Notes: generated from the letters alone by a model not told the origin. DNA of 9,977 nucleotides from an uncultured Chlorobiota bacterium (GCA_947311265.1 CAMZKQ010000246.1:1-9977), one strand, 5' to 3'; counted from the first letter of the stretch, positions 1 to 7,303 are shown. Program-made: numbers and translations.

Positions 1-554
1 AATATTTTTTTTGTTATGCTTTCTAATAGCTCAAAACTAGCCTCTATATAATGTGCTAGTAAATTTGATTTTACCAAACCTAGGGCTTTTACATTTTTCC
101 TGCCGCCTTTTTCAGGATAAAATTTAAGCACAAGCCTACTATTTAACAAGGGTTCAGATTTTTTTGCAGAGTAGCTCCAGTTTTCACTATTCAAAGCCAC
201 TTGCCAATTATAAGTGTATTTTTCGTAGCACATTACCTGTGAGTGTTTCGTAAATAAAGGCGAGTTCTCTTGGTATAATTTGACGTTCTTTGTTATAGAA
301 ATGCTATCAAATCCCAAAATCATTAGAGCATAAATATTTGCATTTCTTATTATTATCGCCTCTTGCCATAAGCGTTTATTATCTGTAATTTTTTGCCAAT
401 TTTGGCTTAAAGTATCAATAAATTTTTCTTCTTTATGATTTTCAAACCAAGAGTAACTTCCCTTATTATTATAGTACCCTGCTGAAAATAAAAAGTTAGT
501 CTGCACAAGTAGTATGAACAAAAGTAGCATATTTATAAGCCTAACTTTAAACAT
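1..554 (-). CDS. Exported protein of unknown function, partial (3' end off the left edge)
   Basis: An open frame of 184 codons runs from the ATG at 554-552 to the window edge without a stop. I do not recognise the family. The first ~25 residues look like a signal peptide: a basic start (K3, R5), then a hydrophobic stretch rich in Leu, Ile and Phe ending near Phe-Ser-Ala. The protein is therefore probably exported or membrane-anchored. The rest is rich in Asn, Lys, Tyr and Trp, with several Trp residues (for example in S-Y-S-W-F, Q-N-W-Q-K, Y-N-W-Q-V and E-N-W-S-Y) and no catalytic motif I can identify. The start codon lies inside the last codons of tex and overlaps it by 8 nt, which suggests translational coupling. 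A second in-frame Met nine codons in (530) is an alternative start that would still keep the hydrophobic segment. The coding call is good; the function is unknown. Confidence 0.75.
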   Translation of the reverse strand, partial: MFKVRLINMLLLFILLVQTNFLFSAGYYNNKGSYSWFENHKEEKFIDTLSQNWQKITDNKRLWQEAIIIRNANIYALMILGFDSISITKNVKLYQENSPLFTKHSQVMCYEKYTYNWQVALNSENWSYSAKKSEPLLNSRLVLKFYPEKGGRKNVKALGLVKSNLLAHYIEASFELLESITKKI

Positions 555-2676
555 CTTTCATGGATAATTGTATGCGTTTGAGTTTTAAATCAACACTTGT
601 AACTTTAACCTTAACATGCTGATGTAAAGCCAGTTCGTCGGCAGGGTTTTTAACAAAAGCATTTTTTATTTGCGACACATGTACCAATCCATCTTGCTTT
701 ACACCAACATCAACAAAAGCACCAAAATTAGTAATATTTGTAACAATTCCCGGTAAAACCATGCCTACTTTAAGGTCTTCCACTTGCCTTACTTCTGCCG
801 AAAATTGAAATATTTTTAGCTGCTCCCGAGGGTCTCTGCCCGGCTTTTCTAGCTCCTGCATTATGTCTTTTAAAGTAGGCAAACCAAACTTTTCAGTAAT
901 ATAATTTTGTAATTTCACTTGCTTATGCAACGATTTATCTGCAATAAAATCTGCGGTTTTAACTTGGCAATCTTTTGCCATTTTTTGCACTACCCAATAG
1001 GCTTCTGGGTGCACTGCTGTATTATCTAGCGGATTTTTCCCGTCCCTAATACGCATGAAACCAGCACATTGCTCATAAGCCTTCCCGCCAAGGCGTTTTA
1101 CTTTTTTAAGCTCAGTTCTTGATGTAAATGCACCATTTTCTGCTCGATAATCCACTATATTTTGTGCCAACTGCGCCCCAAGCCCAGAGACGTATTGCAG
1201 AAGGTGCTTGCTGGCAGTATTCAAATTTACACCCACCAAATTTACGCAACTTTCCACCGTTGCATCTAGGCTTTTTTGCAAAGCCTTTTGGTTTACATCG
1301 TGCTGATACTGCCCTACCCCAATGGATTTTGCATCAATTTTAACCAGCTCGGCAAGTGGGTCGGCAAGGCGGCGACCAATAGAAATTGCTCCTCGAACAG
1401 TAACGTCAAATTCTGGAAATTCTTCTCGAGCCACTGCCGATGCCGAGTAAATTGATGCACCATTTTCGCTCACTACAAATACCTGAATATCAGAATCTAA
1501 GTAGCAATTCTTACGAACAAAATGTTCTGTTTCTCGACTTGCCGTACCATTGCCAATGGCAATAGCTTCAATTTTATAACTCTGGACAAGTTGCTGGATT
1601 TTCTTAGCCGCTTCGTTTTTTTTGTTGCGTGGCGGGTGCGGATAAATATTTTCGTTGTGCAGCAACTCTCCATTTTTGCTTAAACACACCAACTTGCAGC
1701 CACTTGCAAAACCGGGGTCGAGTGCCAAAATTCGCTTCTCTCCAAGTGGAGCGGATAAGAGTAACTGACGCAAATTTTTTGTAAAAACAGTAATTGCCTC
1801 TTGGTCTGCTTTATTTTTTGAGAGTGCCTGAAACTCATTTTCAATAGAAGGTGCAATTAGCCGACGGTAGCTATCAATTACTGCATTTCTTATAAAGCCC
1901 GAGCTTTGATTGTTTCCCTTTACTACTTGCCGGCACAGTTTTTCTTCGGTAAAGGCCGTATCTGGGCTTATAGAAACACGCAAAAAACCTTCGGTTTCGC
2001 CACGGCGAATAGCCATAAGCCGATGCCCGGGAATGCGGTTTAGTTTTTCGGCAAACTCAAAATAATCGCTGTATTTTCCTGCATCAGCCAGTTTTTTTTT
2101 GATTACTTTTGCCCGTACATAGCCATACTCTTCAAACTGCTTTCGTACGCTATTTCGCAAGCGTATATCTTCGCTAACTTGCTCTGCAACAATATCTGAC
2201 GCACCTTGCAATGCTTCTTCTACATTTTTTACTCCGTTTTTTAAAAACGGAATTGCGGCCACATTAATGTCTATAGTCCGCTGTCGAAATAATAGTTCTG
2301 CTAAGGTGGCGAGCCCTTTGTCACGTGCTTTTGTTGCCCTTGTTTTGCGTTTCTTTTTAAAGGGCAAGTATAAATCTTCGAGTTCGGTGAGTTCATAAGT
2401 ACTGTTCAGCTTTTTAAGCAAATCTGTAGTCATTAATTCTTGCTTTTCAATGGCTGTAATTATGCTTTCTCGGCGTTTGTCGGTTTCGCTTAGTTTGTCG
2501 GCGAGTGCTTTAATTTTGGCAATTTGCACTTCATTTTCTCCTCCTGCGGCTTCTTTTCGGTAGCGGCTAATAAATGGTACGGTTGCTCCTTCTGCAAAAA
2601 GTTCTAATACATTTTTGATGTATTTTTGGGGAATTGCCAATGCAGTGGCAATTATTTCAATGTGTTTTTGGTTCAT
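547..2676 (-). CDS. tex: Tex family RNA-binding transcription accessory protein
   Basis: This is a complete 709-residue Tex protein, slightly shorter than the ~770-residue proteobacterial versions. Tex is a cytoplasmic nucleic-acid-binding protein linked to transcription and RNA metabolism. In order: an alpha-helical N-terminal region (about 1-300, with the family-like F-I-S-R-Y-R-K-E near 35-42 and E-L-E-D-L-Y-L-P-F-K near 98-107); a YqgF/RNase H-like domain starting near 314 with L-A-L-D-P-G-F and G-C-K; a helix-hairpin-helix region around 480-545 with the G-L-G, R-L-G-G and G-F-M-R-I sequences; and a C-terminal S1 RNA-binding domain at about 636-706 (V-G-M-V, N-F-G-A-F-V-D-V-G, D-G-L-V-H-V-S). 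It starts 26 nt after the stop of the HKD-domain gene, and the next gene overlaps its stop by 8 nt, so it is probably an internal operon gene. Confidence 0.96.
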   Translation of the reverse strand: MNQKHIEIIATALAIPQKYIKNVLELFAEGATVPFISRYRKEAAGGENEVQIAKIKALADKLSETDKRRESIITAIEKQELMTTDLLKKLNSTYELTELEDLYLPFKKKRKTRATKARDKGLATLAELLFRQRTIDINVAAIPFLKNGVKNVEEALQGASDIVAEQVSEDIRLRNSVRKQFEEYGYVRAKVIKKKLADAGKYSDYFEFAEKLNRIPGHRLMAIRRGETEGFLRVSISPDTAFTEEKLCRQVVKGNNQSSGFIRNAVIDSYRRLIAPSIENEFQALSKNKADQEAITVFTKNLRQLLLSAPLGEKRILALDPGFASGCKLVCLSKNGELLHNENIYPHPPRNKKNEAAKKIQQLVQSYKIEAIAIGNGTASRETEHFVRKNCYLDSDIQVFVVSENGASIYSASAVAREEFPEFDVTVRGAISIGRRLADPLAELVKIDAKSIGVGQYQHDVNQKALQKSLDATVESCVNLVGVNLNTASKHLLQYVSGLGAQLAQNIVDYRAENGAFTSRTELKKVKRLGGKAYEQCAGFMRIRDGKNPLDNTAVHPEAYWVVQKMAKDCQVKTADFIADKSLHKQVKLQNYITEKFGLPTLKDIMQELEKPGRDPREQLKIFQFSAEVRQVEDLKVGMVLPGIVTNITNFGAFVDVGVKQDGLVHVSQIKNAFVKNPADELALHQHVKVKVTSVDLKLKRIQLSMKDV

Positions 2677-2702
2677 TAATTTGAAATTCTCGGTGTTATT
2701 TT

Positions 2703-3599
2703 TTATGAGTTCATATTCTCAAGATACAAGCGTCCTCTTTTTATCCGTACCACTTTACAGGCCAGTGTTTCGGGCTTAAATTTTTCAGATTTCTGAAATT
2801 CATTATTTGGCAATACTGTGCATTCTCGTTCTTGGTCGCCTGTTACAATTAAAACGTGAATTTCTTTGTTTGCTTTGGTTATTCGTTTTCCTCTTCCGAC
2901 AAAATCGAAATCATAAGTTTGACCAATTTTGTAAGTGGGGTGCTCTGGTTCGATGAGCATATTGCCTTGCCCACAGATGCTATCGACCATTCCATTTATG
3001 CTATCTCCTGTTTTAAAGTTGTACTCTTTAAAAGGGCTGTGGGGGATTAAATGTGTTTTCCCGAAAGGGCATTGGAGCTGGTAAAACTTTCGTTTATATT
3101 TATCTAACTCTTTTCCTAGGACTTTAAATTTGTAGGATTTACCAACTTCTAATTTGTTGTTTTTTATAGCAACAAATAGGTGCCATAATTTTGTAAATTC
3201 ATTTATATAGGCGGTGGCTATTGCCTTGCTGTCTGTAATAATTACATTTTCGTAGTTATATTTCTCGGCACTTCTTGTCCAGTTATAGCTTCCGGTAATT
3301 GAAATTTTATCGTCAATTACTGCGAACTTGTGATGCATGTGTGCTTTTGTTTTATCAATTTTTGTAGGGATACCTAGCTTTGAGAGGTAATTTACATCGG
3401 CGCCTTTATCGAAGCGTTTATCGTTGTCGGAAATTATTTTAACGTCAATTCCTTTTTCAAACATTTCTTTAATAAGCTCTGCGATACGGTTATCGCTGAT
3501 GGTAAAAACGCAGATTTTGATGTTTTTTTTTGCGGCTTTTAAAGTTGAAATTATACCATTTAGGCATTCTTTTCCGGGGCTAAAATATATTTTTTCCAT
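2703..3599 (-). CDS. Phospholipase D-like (single HKD) protein with two C-terminal beta-domain repeats
   Basis: The 298-residue protein has one PLD/nuclease domain at about 1-145. The HKD motif is H89-x-K91-x4-D96, followed by the usual G-S-Y-N (103-106) and W-T. Families with one HKD motif (Nuc-type endonucleases and relatives) generally form the active site as a dimer, so a phosphodiesterase acting on nucleic acid is more likely than a lipase. There is no signal peptide, so it is probably cytoplasmic. Residues ~150-298 appear to be two related units: V-G-K-S-Y-K-F-K-V-L-G near 152 matches I-G-Q-T-Y-D-F-D-F-V-G near 225, and each unit ends in a similar strand pattern (N-M-L-I-E-P-E and R-L-Y-L-E-N). 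I infer OB/S1-like beta-barrels that could bind nucleic acid; this is not proven. The gene starts 25 nt after the FtsE-like gene and ends 26 nt before tex, so co-transcription is likely. The substrate is unknown. Confidence 0.85.
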   Translation of the reverse strand: MEKIYFSPGKECLNGIISTLKAAKKNIKICVFTISDNRIAELIKEMFEKGIDVKIISDNDKRFDKGADVNYLSKLGIPTKIDKTKAHMHHKFAVIDDKISITGSYNWTRSAEKYNYENVIITDSKAIATAYINEFTKLWHLFVAIKNNKLEVGKSYKFKVLGKELDKYKRKFYQLQCPFGKTHLIPHSPFKEYNFKTGDSINGMVDSICGQGNMLIEPEHPTYKIGQTYDFDFVGRGKRITKANKEIHVLIVTGDQERECTVLPNNEFQKSEKFKPETLACKVVRIKRGRLYLENMNS

Positions 3600-3624
3600 G
3601 TTTGTACCTAATTAGTTTAAGTGG

Positions 3625-4287
3625 TTATTTGTATAGTTTACCGCTTTCAATTTTCAGTTCCCTTGCGGGATATTTTTTTACTAGCTCTTCGTTGTGAGTT
3701 ACCATTAATACTGCGGTTCCATGGGCTGCGGCAGCTATAAGTAGGTGCATAAATTGGGCAGTGCTTTCTAGGTCAAGGCTGGCTGTTGGTTCGTCGGCAA
3801 TTATTAATTTGGGGTTGTTTAGCATTGCTCTGGCAATCATGGTGCGTTGTTGCTCGCCGCCAGAGAGTTCGTGTGGCATACTGTTTTCTTTGCCTTTCAA
3901 ATCCATCTGTTCAAGCATCTTACCAATACGATTTTCAATCGTATTTTTGCTCACTATACCGGCGGCTTCCATTACAAATTTGAGGTTATCGAATACGTTT
4001 CGGTCGGTAAGTAATTGAAAATCCTGAAAAACAATGCCTAATTCTCGCCTTAGCATTGGTATTTCTTGGCGGGATATTGTTAATAAATCAAAACCTGCTA
4101 CTTTTGCTTGTCCGGATTTTATTTTTAAATCTGCATAGATGGTTTTTAGTAAGCTTGATTTTCCGGACCCAATACTTCCCGTAAGGTAAACAAATTCGCT
4201 GGGCGAAATACTAAACGTAATATCGGATAGTACAGTTTTGGTTTTCCTTTCTATATTAACATTTTTATAGCTTAAAATAGGCAGCAT
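3625..4287 (-). CDS. ftsE: FtsE-type ABC transporter ATP-binding protein
   Basis: A complete 220-residue ABC ATPase of FtsE/LolD size. Walker A is G37-S-I-G-S-G-K43-S-S, the Q-loop is F-Q88-D-F-Q-L-L, the signature is L141-S-G-G-E-Q-Q, Walker B is L-I-I-A-D165-E166-P-T, and the switch His is H198 in V-T-H-N. All residues needed for ATP hydrolysis are present. FtsE pairs with the membrane protein FtsX at the division site and couples ATP hydrolysis to control of cell-wall hydrolases. The F-Q-D-F-Q-L-L-x-D-R-x-V-x-x-N-L stretch is typical of FtsE and favours it over LolD or MacB. No permease gene is adjacent: the next gene is the HKD protein 25 nt downstream. The assignment therefore rests on sequence resemblance, and another type of lipoprotein or export ATPase remains possible. 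A candidate promoter element lies 37 nt upstream of the start. Confidence 0.85.
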   Translation of the reverse strand: MLPILSYKNVNIERKTKTVLSDITFSISPSEFVYLTGSIGSGKSSLLKTIYADLKIKSGQAKVAGFDLLTISRQEIPMLRRELGIVFQDFQLLTDRNVFDNLKFVMEAAGIVSKNTIENRIGKMLEQMDLKGKENSMPHELSGGEQQRTMIARAMLNNPKLIIADEPTASLDLESTAQFMHLLIAAAAHGTAVLMVTHNEELVKKYPARELKIESGKLYK

Positions 4288-4324
4288 TTGTAATTTTCGT
4301 TTAGTTTGGTAAGTTACAATAAGA

Positions 4325-4332
4325 CAAAAATA
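4325..4332 (-). promoter_or_regulatory. Candidate -7 element of the ftsE operon promoter
   Basis: Read on the minus strand this is TATTTTTG, an exact match to the Bacteroidota -7 consensus TAnnTTTG, 37 nt upstream of the ftsE-like start. It lies after the terminator of the preceding gene, where a new promoter is needed. I see no clear TTTG-type -33 element at the expected spacing, and the area is very AT-rich, so a chance match is possible. Confidence 0.4.
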
Positions 4333-4381
4333 AAAATAGTTAATTAAAAATTAGCTTTTTATTAAAAAAGTTATAAACAAG

Positions 4382-4417
4382 AAAAAGCTTACAGGGTTTA
4401 CTGTAAGCATTTTTTTT
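4382..4417 (-). terminator. Intrinsic terminator downstream of the 4515-5138 gene
   Basis: A perfect 8-bp stem (GCTTACAG at 4387-4394 with CTGTAAGC at 4401-4408) encloses a 6-nt loop. On the minus strand it is followed by TTTTTC. On the plus strand the hairpin is followed by eight T, so it could work in both directions, although no plus-strand gene enters it. It sits about 107 nt beyond the stop of the secreted-protein gene. A weaker AT-rich hairpin (4447-4454 with 4466-4473) lies between. Confidence 0.8.
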
Positions 4418-4514
4418 AAGTAGAGCTATTTAGTGTTGCTTACGCATTTCTGTAAAGGCTTATTATACAGAAAAATACAGGGGATAAAATAGGCAATTAA
4501 TATTGGCTAATGAC

Positions 4515-5138
4515 TTAAAATAATTCTGTATTATTTTCGTCCCATATTTTTTGTGCGTGTTTGTAGAAGCCTTTTGGTGCTTTTTTTAATGTTTTATCAA
4601 CATTACATTCTCCTCCACCTTCAAAGCCTTCTATTTTAGTTGTTCCTCTAATGGCATATTTTTTTCCATTTTCTAGCATCATTAACTTCATTACTTTTGG
4701 CGAAATATCGCTAGCACAGGTTTTATGATACACAAAAGTAATTTCGGCGTAGCCGTCTTTATCAATATCTGTTATTGTTAGTGATTTTTCGATAAAGAAA
4801 ATATCCAAGTCAAATTCGCAATTTAATTCAAAGTCTGTTATTTTCCGGCTTAATTCATACCCATCTCTACCGCTAATATAGTGGTAGGCGTATATGTATT
4901 GCGAAGTTATATCTCCGCTATATTGCCCTTTGCCTTTTTTTACAGTTGGTTTTGGTTTTGTAAAAATGATAAAATTTGCCCCGTTGTCGTCCATCCATTT
5001 CTTGGCAAAAAGTACCTTGCCTTTAAAATCGACTTCTTTTGACAAATCGTTTGGTAGGGGCATCATTTTTTGTGCTGATGCACCAAGAGTAAAGGTGCAA
5101 AATAGAATTGCAGCGAATAGTGTTTTTAATGTTTTCAT
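4515..5138 (-). CDS. Secreted protein with a calcium-loop-like motif, M949_RS01915-like
   Basis: A complete 207-residue protein with a clear signal peptide: M-K-T-L-K, then a hydrophobic core, then G-A-S-A just before Q23, so it is exported to the periplasm or surface. The mature part has a D124-x-D126-x-D128-G-x-x-E132 loop in T-I-T-D-I-D-K-D-G, resembling the calcium loops of EF-hand or FG-GAP/VCBS proteins. C-A-S-D-I-S-P and K-Y-A-I-R-G follow. From memory this arrangement resembles the flavobacterial M949_RS01915 family, whose product name links it to surface polysaccharide biosynthesis; the biochemical role is not known to me. Three Cys remain in the mature chain (107, 141, 178). The gene follows the OmpA gene but a terminator lies between them, leaving little room for a separate promoter, so it may be transcribed by readthrough. 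The export call is strong and the family call moderate. Confidence 0.82.
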   Translation of the reverse strand: MKTLKTLFAAILFCTFTLGASAQKMMPLPNDLSKEVDFKGKVLFAKKWMDDNGANFIIFTKPKPTVKKGKGQYSGDITSQYIYAYHYISGRDGYELSRKITDFELNCEFDLDIFFIEKSLTITDIDKDGYAEITFVYHKTCASDISPKVMKLMMLENGKKYAIRGTTKIEGFEGGGECNVDKTLKKAPKGFYKHAQKIWDENNTELF

Positions 5139-5154
5139 AGAGTTTAATTATGTT

Positions 5155-5188
5155 AATAAAATGGAAGACAGATAAAAATCTGCCTTCC
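5155..5188 (-). terminator. Intrinsic terminator after the OmpA-PD40 gene
   Basis: An 11-bp stem (5163-5173 with 5178-5188) has an AAAA loop on the plus strand. The arms differ at one position, which forms a G-U pair in the minus-strand RNA. The minus-strand RNA continues ATTTTATT. It begins 15 nt after the OmpA stop. Its tail ends only ~16 nt before the start of the next gene, so it may act as an attenuating, leaky terminator between the two genes. Confidence 0.8.
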
Positions 5189-5202
5189 TATAAATAAAGT
5201 TT

Positions 5203-6234
5203 TTATTTAGCAAGTATTTTAAATTGTACTCGCCTATTTTTTGCTTTTCCTGCTTTTGTGCTATTAGATGTTACTGGGTGTTTCTCTCCATAGCCTCTGC
5301 TTGTTAGCTGTCTGGCTGGTATATTCCGAGAATTTTTCAGGTAGTTATAAACGGCCTTTGCTCTTTTTTTAGAAAGTGCTTGGTTGGTGGCATCAGAGCC
5401 TACATTGTCGGTATGCCCTTGCACTTCAATTTTCATTGTTGCATTTTTTAATAGCACATCGGCAAGGCGGTTAAGGTCGGCATAGGATTCTGATTGTAGT
5501 TCGGCTTTTCCGCTTTCAAAGAAAATATTGTTCAAGCGAATAACGGCATCTTTTTCTATTGGTACAAGGTATAAATCTCGTTCAATTTCTTGATACTCTT
5601 CAATTTTAAGTACGTCTAAATTTTCGCTAATTGCAAAATATTTTTCTTTTTTGGCAAGGAAACTATACTTTTTTCCAGCTGGTAGAGTAAGGCTATATTC
5701 GCCCGTATTTGGGTCGGATATTGCGGTACTAATTTGGCTGTTATCCGATAAATCGTAATAGGCAATTGTGGTGGAAAGTGGTTTGCCTGTTTTTTTGTCT
5801 AATACTTTACCTTTAATAAGCACAAGAGCTTCTGGGCGTGCGGCTTTTGGTAGGGTAATAGAGAAAATATCCAATGAGCCTAGCGAGTTTTTCCCAGACA
5901 CCATATAAGCTAATTTTCCTGAGGCCTGCACGCTTAAATAAGCGTCCCAGCCAGTTGTGTTTATTTCTGGTCCTAAATTTTCGGGTTTGCTCCACTTTGT
6001 CCAAGTATCGTCAAGGCGGCGAGAAACAAAAATATCTGCACTTCCGTACCCACGTCTTCCGTAGGTAGAGAAGTAGAGTGTTTTGTTATCGGCGGCTAAA
6101 AATGGGGTAAAATCATCGAGGAAAGAGTTAATATCTGTGCCTAAGTTGAGTGGTTTTGAGTACTCATCTCCTTCACGGAAACTGACATATAAATCTTCGC
6201 CACCATAGGTATCTCCATCTCTAATTATTGCCAT
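5203..6234 (-). CDS. C-terminal part of the split OmpA-PD40 protein: propeller blades, regulatory-like domain, OmpA domain
   Basis: The ORF is 343 residues from its first Met, but that Met sits inside a propeller blade, so it is probably not a natural start. Residues ~1-130 hold PD40-like blades with the repeated pattern of hydrophobic strand, A/S-x-D-x-x-x-L-Y-F, then D-I-F/D-L-Y-V-S (L-A-A-D-N-K-T-L-Y-F-S, S-A-D-I-F-V-S, S-L-D-I-F-S). Residues ~138-226 resemble a carboxypeptidase-regulatory-like Ig domain (G-K-V-L-D-K-K-T-G-K-P-L, then G-E-Y-S-L-T-L-P-A-G). Residues ~229-343 are an OmpA C-terminal domain, with G-H-T-D-N-V-G at 273-279, N-x-x-L-S-x-x-R-A at 284-292 and N-R-R-V at 333-336. 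The Asp and Arg of these motifs bind diaminopimelate in peptidoglycan, so the intact protein should tether the outer membrane or an outer-membrane machine to the cell wall. Confidence 0.85.
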   Translation of the reverse strand: MAIIRDGDTYGGEDLYVSFREGDEYSKPLNLGTDINSFLDDFTPFLAADNKTLYFSTYGRRGYGSADIFVSRRLDDTWTKWSKPENLGPEINTTGWDAYLSVQASGKLAYMVSGKNSLGSLDIFSITLPKAARPEALVLIKGKVLDKKTGKPLSTTIAYYDLSDNSQISTAISDPNTGEYSLTLPAGKKYSFLAKKEKYFAISENLDVLKIEEYQEIERDLYLVPIEKDAVIRLNNIFFESGKAELQSESYADLNRLADVLLKNATMKIEVQGHTDNVGSDATNQALSKKRAKAVYNYLKNSRNIPARQLTSRGYGEKHPVTSNSTKAGKAKNRRVQFKILAK

Positions 6235-6247
6235 AAGTAGGATATTT

Positions 6248-7303
6248 CTATCGGCCGAAAGGTGGTAACCTGCGTATTTCCCTGAGTTTTCTGTAATCTT
6301 TAATAATTACATCTTCTGGGATTTTCCAGCCCGAGCCTACTTTTTGTGTTTGCGAAATACCGCCTCCGTTTGGTGTGCCATCGGGGTTGTATTTGTTCAT
6401 GGTCATCAGTTGGTTATTATCGGCAGAAATAGCGATAACGCTATTATTTCCTCTATTGTTTAGCGGTGCACCTATATTAACTCGCTTTCCCCAAGTGCCG
6501 TTTTCTTGTTTTTTCGAGTAGAATATATCTGTTTTTTTAGCACCTCCTGTATTGTTTGGGTCGCCACCAGAAACAAAAAATAAAGTTTGGCCATCGGCAG
6601 AAATTACTGGTGTCCGTTCGCTGTGTTCTGTATTTATATTTGCCCCAAGATTTACAGATTTGTATCCATTTTTAGGATTTTTAATTAAGTTTATATCTGT
6701 ATTTTTTTGCTTTACGGTTAAATAATCAATTGATATTGACATTTTATCGTGCACAACAAAGCCTAATTTTGAGCCAAAAAATAAGCGTTTTTCTGTTTCG
6801 TAAATTTTTTCGCCATCAGAATAGAATTTCCATTTACTGCCTTCTTGTTTAAAACGTAGAGTTTGGTACTTGCCCATTTTATCTGCTTTTCTAAAAGAAG
6901 TCCAGCTTTTTATTTTGGTATATTCATCTTTTTCATAATAAGCTAGTTTATAACTTCCATCACCAGATATAACGAATGTATAAAAGTTGTCAATATCGTT
7001 GTAGCCAAAAACAAGTCCAAAGCCATTGTTTAGGATACCACTATTTTGCTTAAATTTCATTTCAATATCAAAATCTTCGGCAATATCTATAAATACTGGG
7101 ATTTTAAAATAGGAGCTGTTTTTTTCGGCAGTTCTGTTAATGTGATACTCGCCGCCACTTAGCGAGGTGGTATAAGTGTCGCTTGATGTGGTACTCCACT
7201 CATTATTATTGTTGGAAAATTGCTCGTTCAGAACATAGTTGCTTTGTGCAAAAGTAAAAGTTGCAAAGCACAAAATAAATAATACTGCATTTAGTCGTTT
7301 CAT
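6248..7303 (-). CDS. N-terminal part of the split OmpA-PD40 protein: signal peptide, LamG-like domain, first blades
   Basis: This 351-residue ORF begins with a signal peptide (M-K-R-L-N, hydrophobic core, T-F-A before Q20). Residues ~22-200 look like a beta-sandwich of the LamG/concanavalin or DUF1080 type, with alternating strands such as F-D-I-E-M-K-F-K and G-F-G-L-V-F-G-Y and a terminal S-I-D-Y-L-T-V-K. That domain class often binds carbohydrate, but no ligand can be read here. From ~210 on there are PD40-like propeller blades (R-T-P-V-I-S-A-D-G-Q-T-L-F-F-V-S-G-G and S-V-I-A-I-S-A-D). The last ~13 residues, rich in Arg and Pro, do not fit the family and are probably out-of-frame reading after the frameshift near 6287-6290. 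As it stands the product would lack the peptidoglycan-binding OmpA domain and would be released or degraded in the periplasm. Confidence 0.85.
   Translation of the reverse strand: MKRLNAVLFILCFATFTFAQSNYVLNEQFSNNNNEWSTTSSDTYTTSLSGGEYHINRTAEKNSSYFKIPVFIDIAEDFDIEMKFKQNSGILNNGFGLVFGYNDIDNFYTFVISGDGSYKLAYYEKDEYTKIKSWTSFRKADKMGKYQTLRFKQEGSKWKFYSDGEKIYETEKRLFFGSKLGFVVHDKMSISIDYLTVKQKNTDINLIKNPKNGYKSVNLGANINTEHSERTPVISADGQTLFFVSGGDPNNTGGAKKTDIFYSKKQENGTWGKRVNIGAPLNNRGNNSVIAISADNNQLMTMNKYNPDGTPNGGGISQTQKVGSGWKIPEDVIIKDYRKLREIRRLPPFGR

Larger units (their letters stand above)
5203..7303 (-). pseudogene. OmpA-PD40 protein gene split by an apparent one-base frameshift
   Basis: Two adjacent ORFs (7303-6248 and 6234-5203) read as one protein in different frames. 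The first frame ends at a TAG at 6250-6248. The second frame is open upstream of its first Met back to a TAA at 6309-6307 and encodes N-S-G-K-Y-A-G-Y-H-L-S-A-D-R ahead of that Met, which looks like the start of a normal PD40 blade. Removing one A from the four-A run at 6287-6290 (minus strand) joins the frames as D-Y-R-N-S-G-K-Y-A-G-Y and gives a 699-residue protein: signal peptide, jelly-roll-like domain, propeller, carboxypeptidase-regulatory-like domain and OmpA domain. No other damage is visible in either half. Either the gene was recently inactivated or phase-shifted, or the base call in the homopolymer is wrong. I cannot separate these from sequence alone. Confidence 0.8.

Noticed and set aside
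1128..1343. Plus-strand ORF inside tex
   Set aside because: It is an antisense shadow of well-conserved tex codons, with no promoter or known motif. The same applies to the plus-strand ORFs over the HKD gene, ftsE, the 4515-5138 gene, ndk and hemE.
5813..6004. Extra minus-strand ORF inside the OmpA gene
   Set aside because: It is out of frame with recognisable PD40 and regulatory-domain sequence and has no motif of its own.
6280..6286. CTC-AGG-G on the minus strand, similar to the yeast Ty1 CUU-AGG-C +1 frameshift heptamer
   Set aside because: That mechanism depends on specific yeast tRNAs. A shift there would also lose the family-like N-S-G-K-Y stretch, while a single extra A in the nearby AAAA run explains the break more simply.
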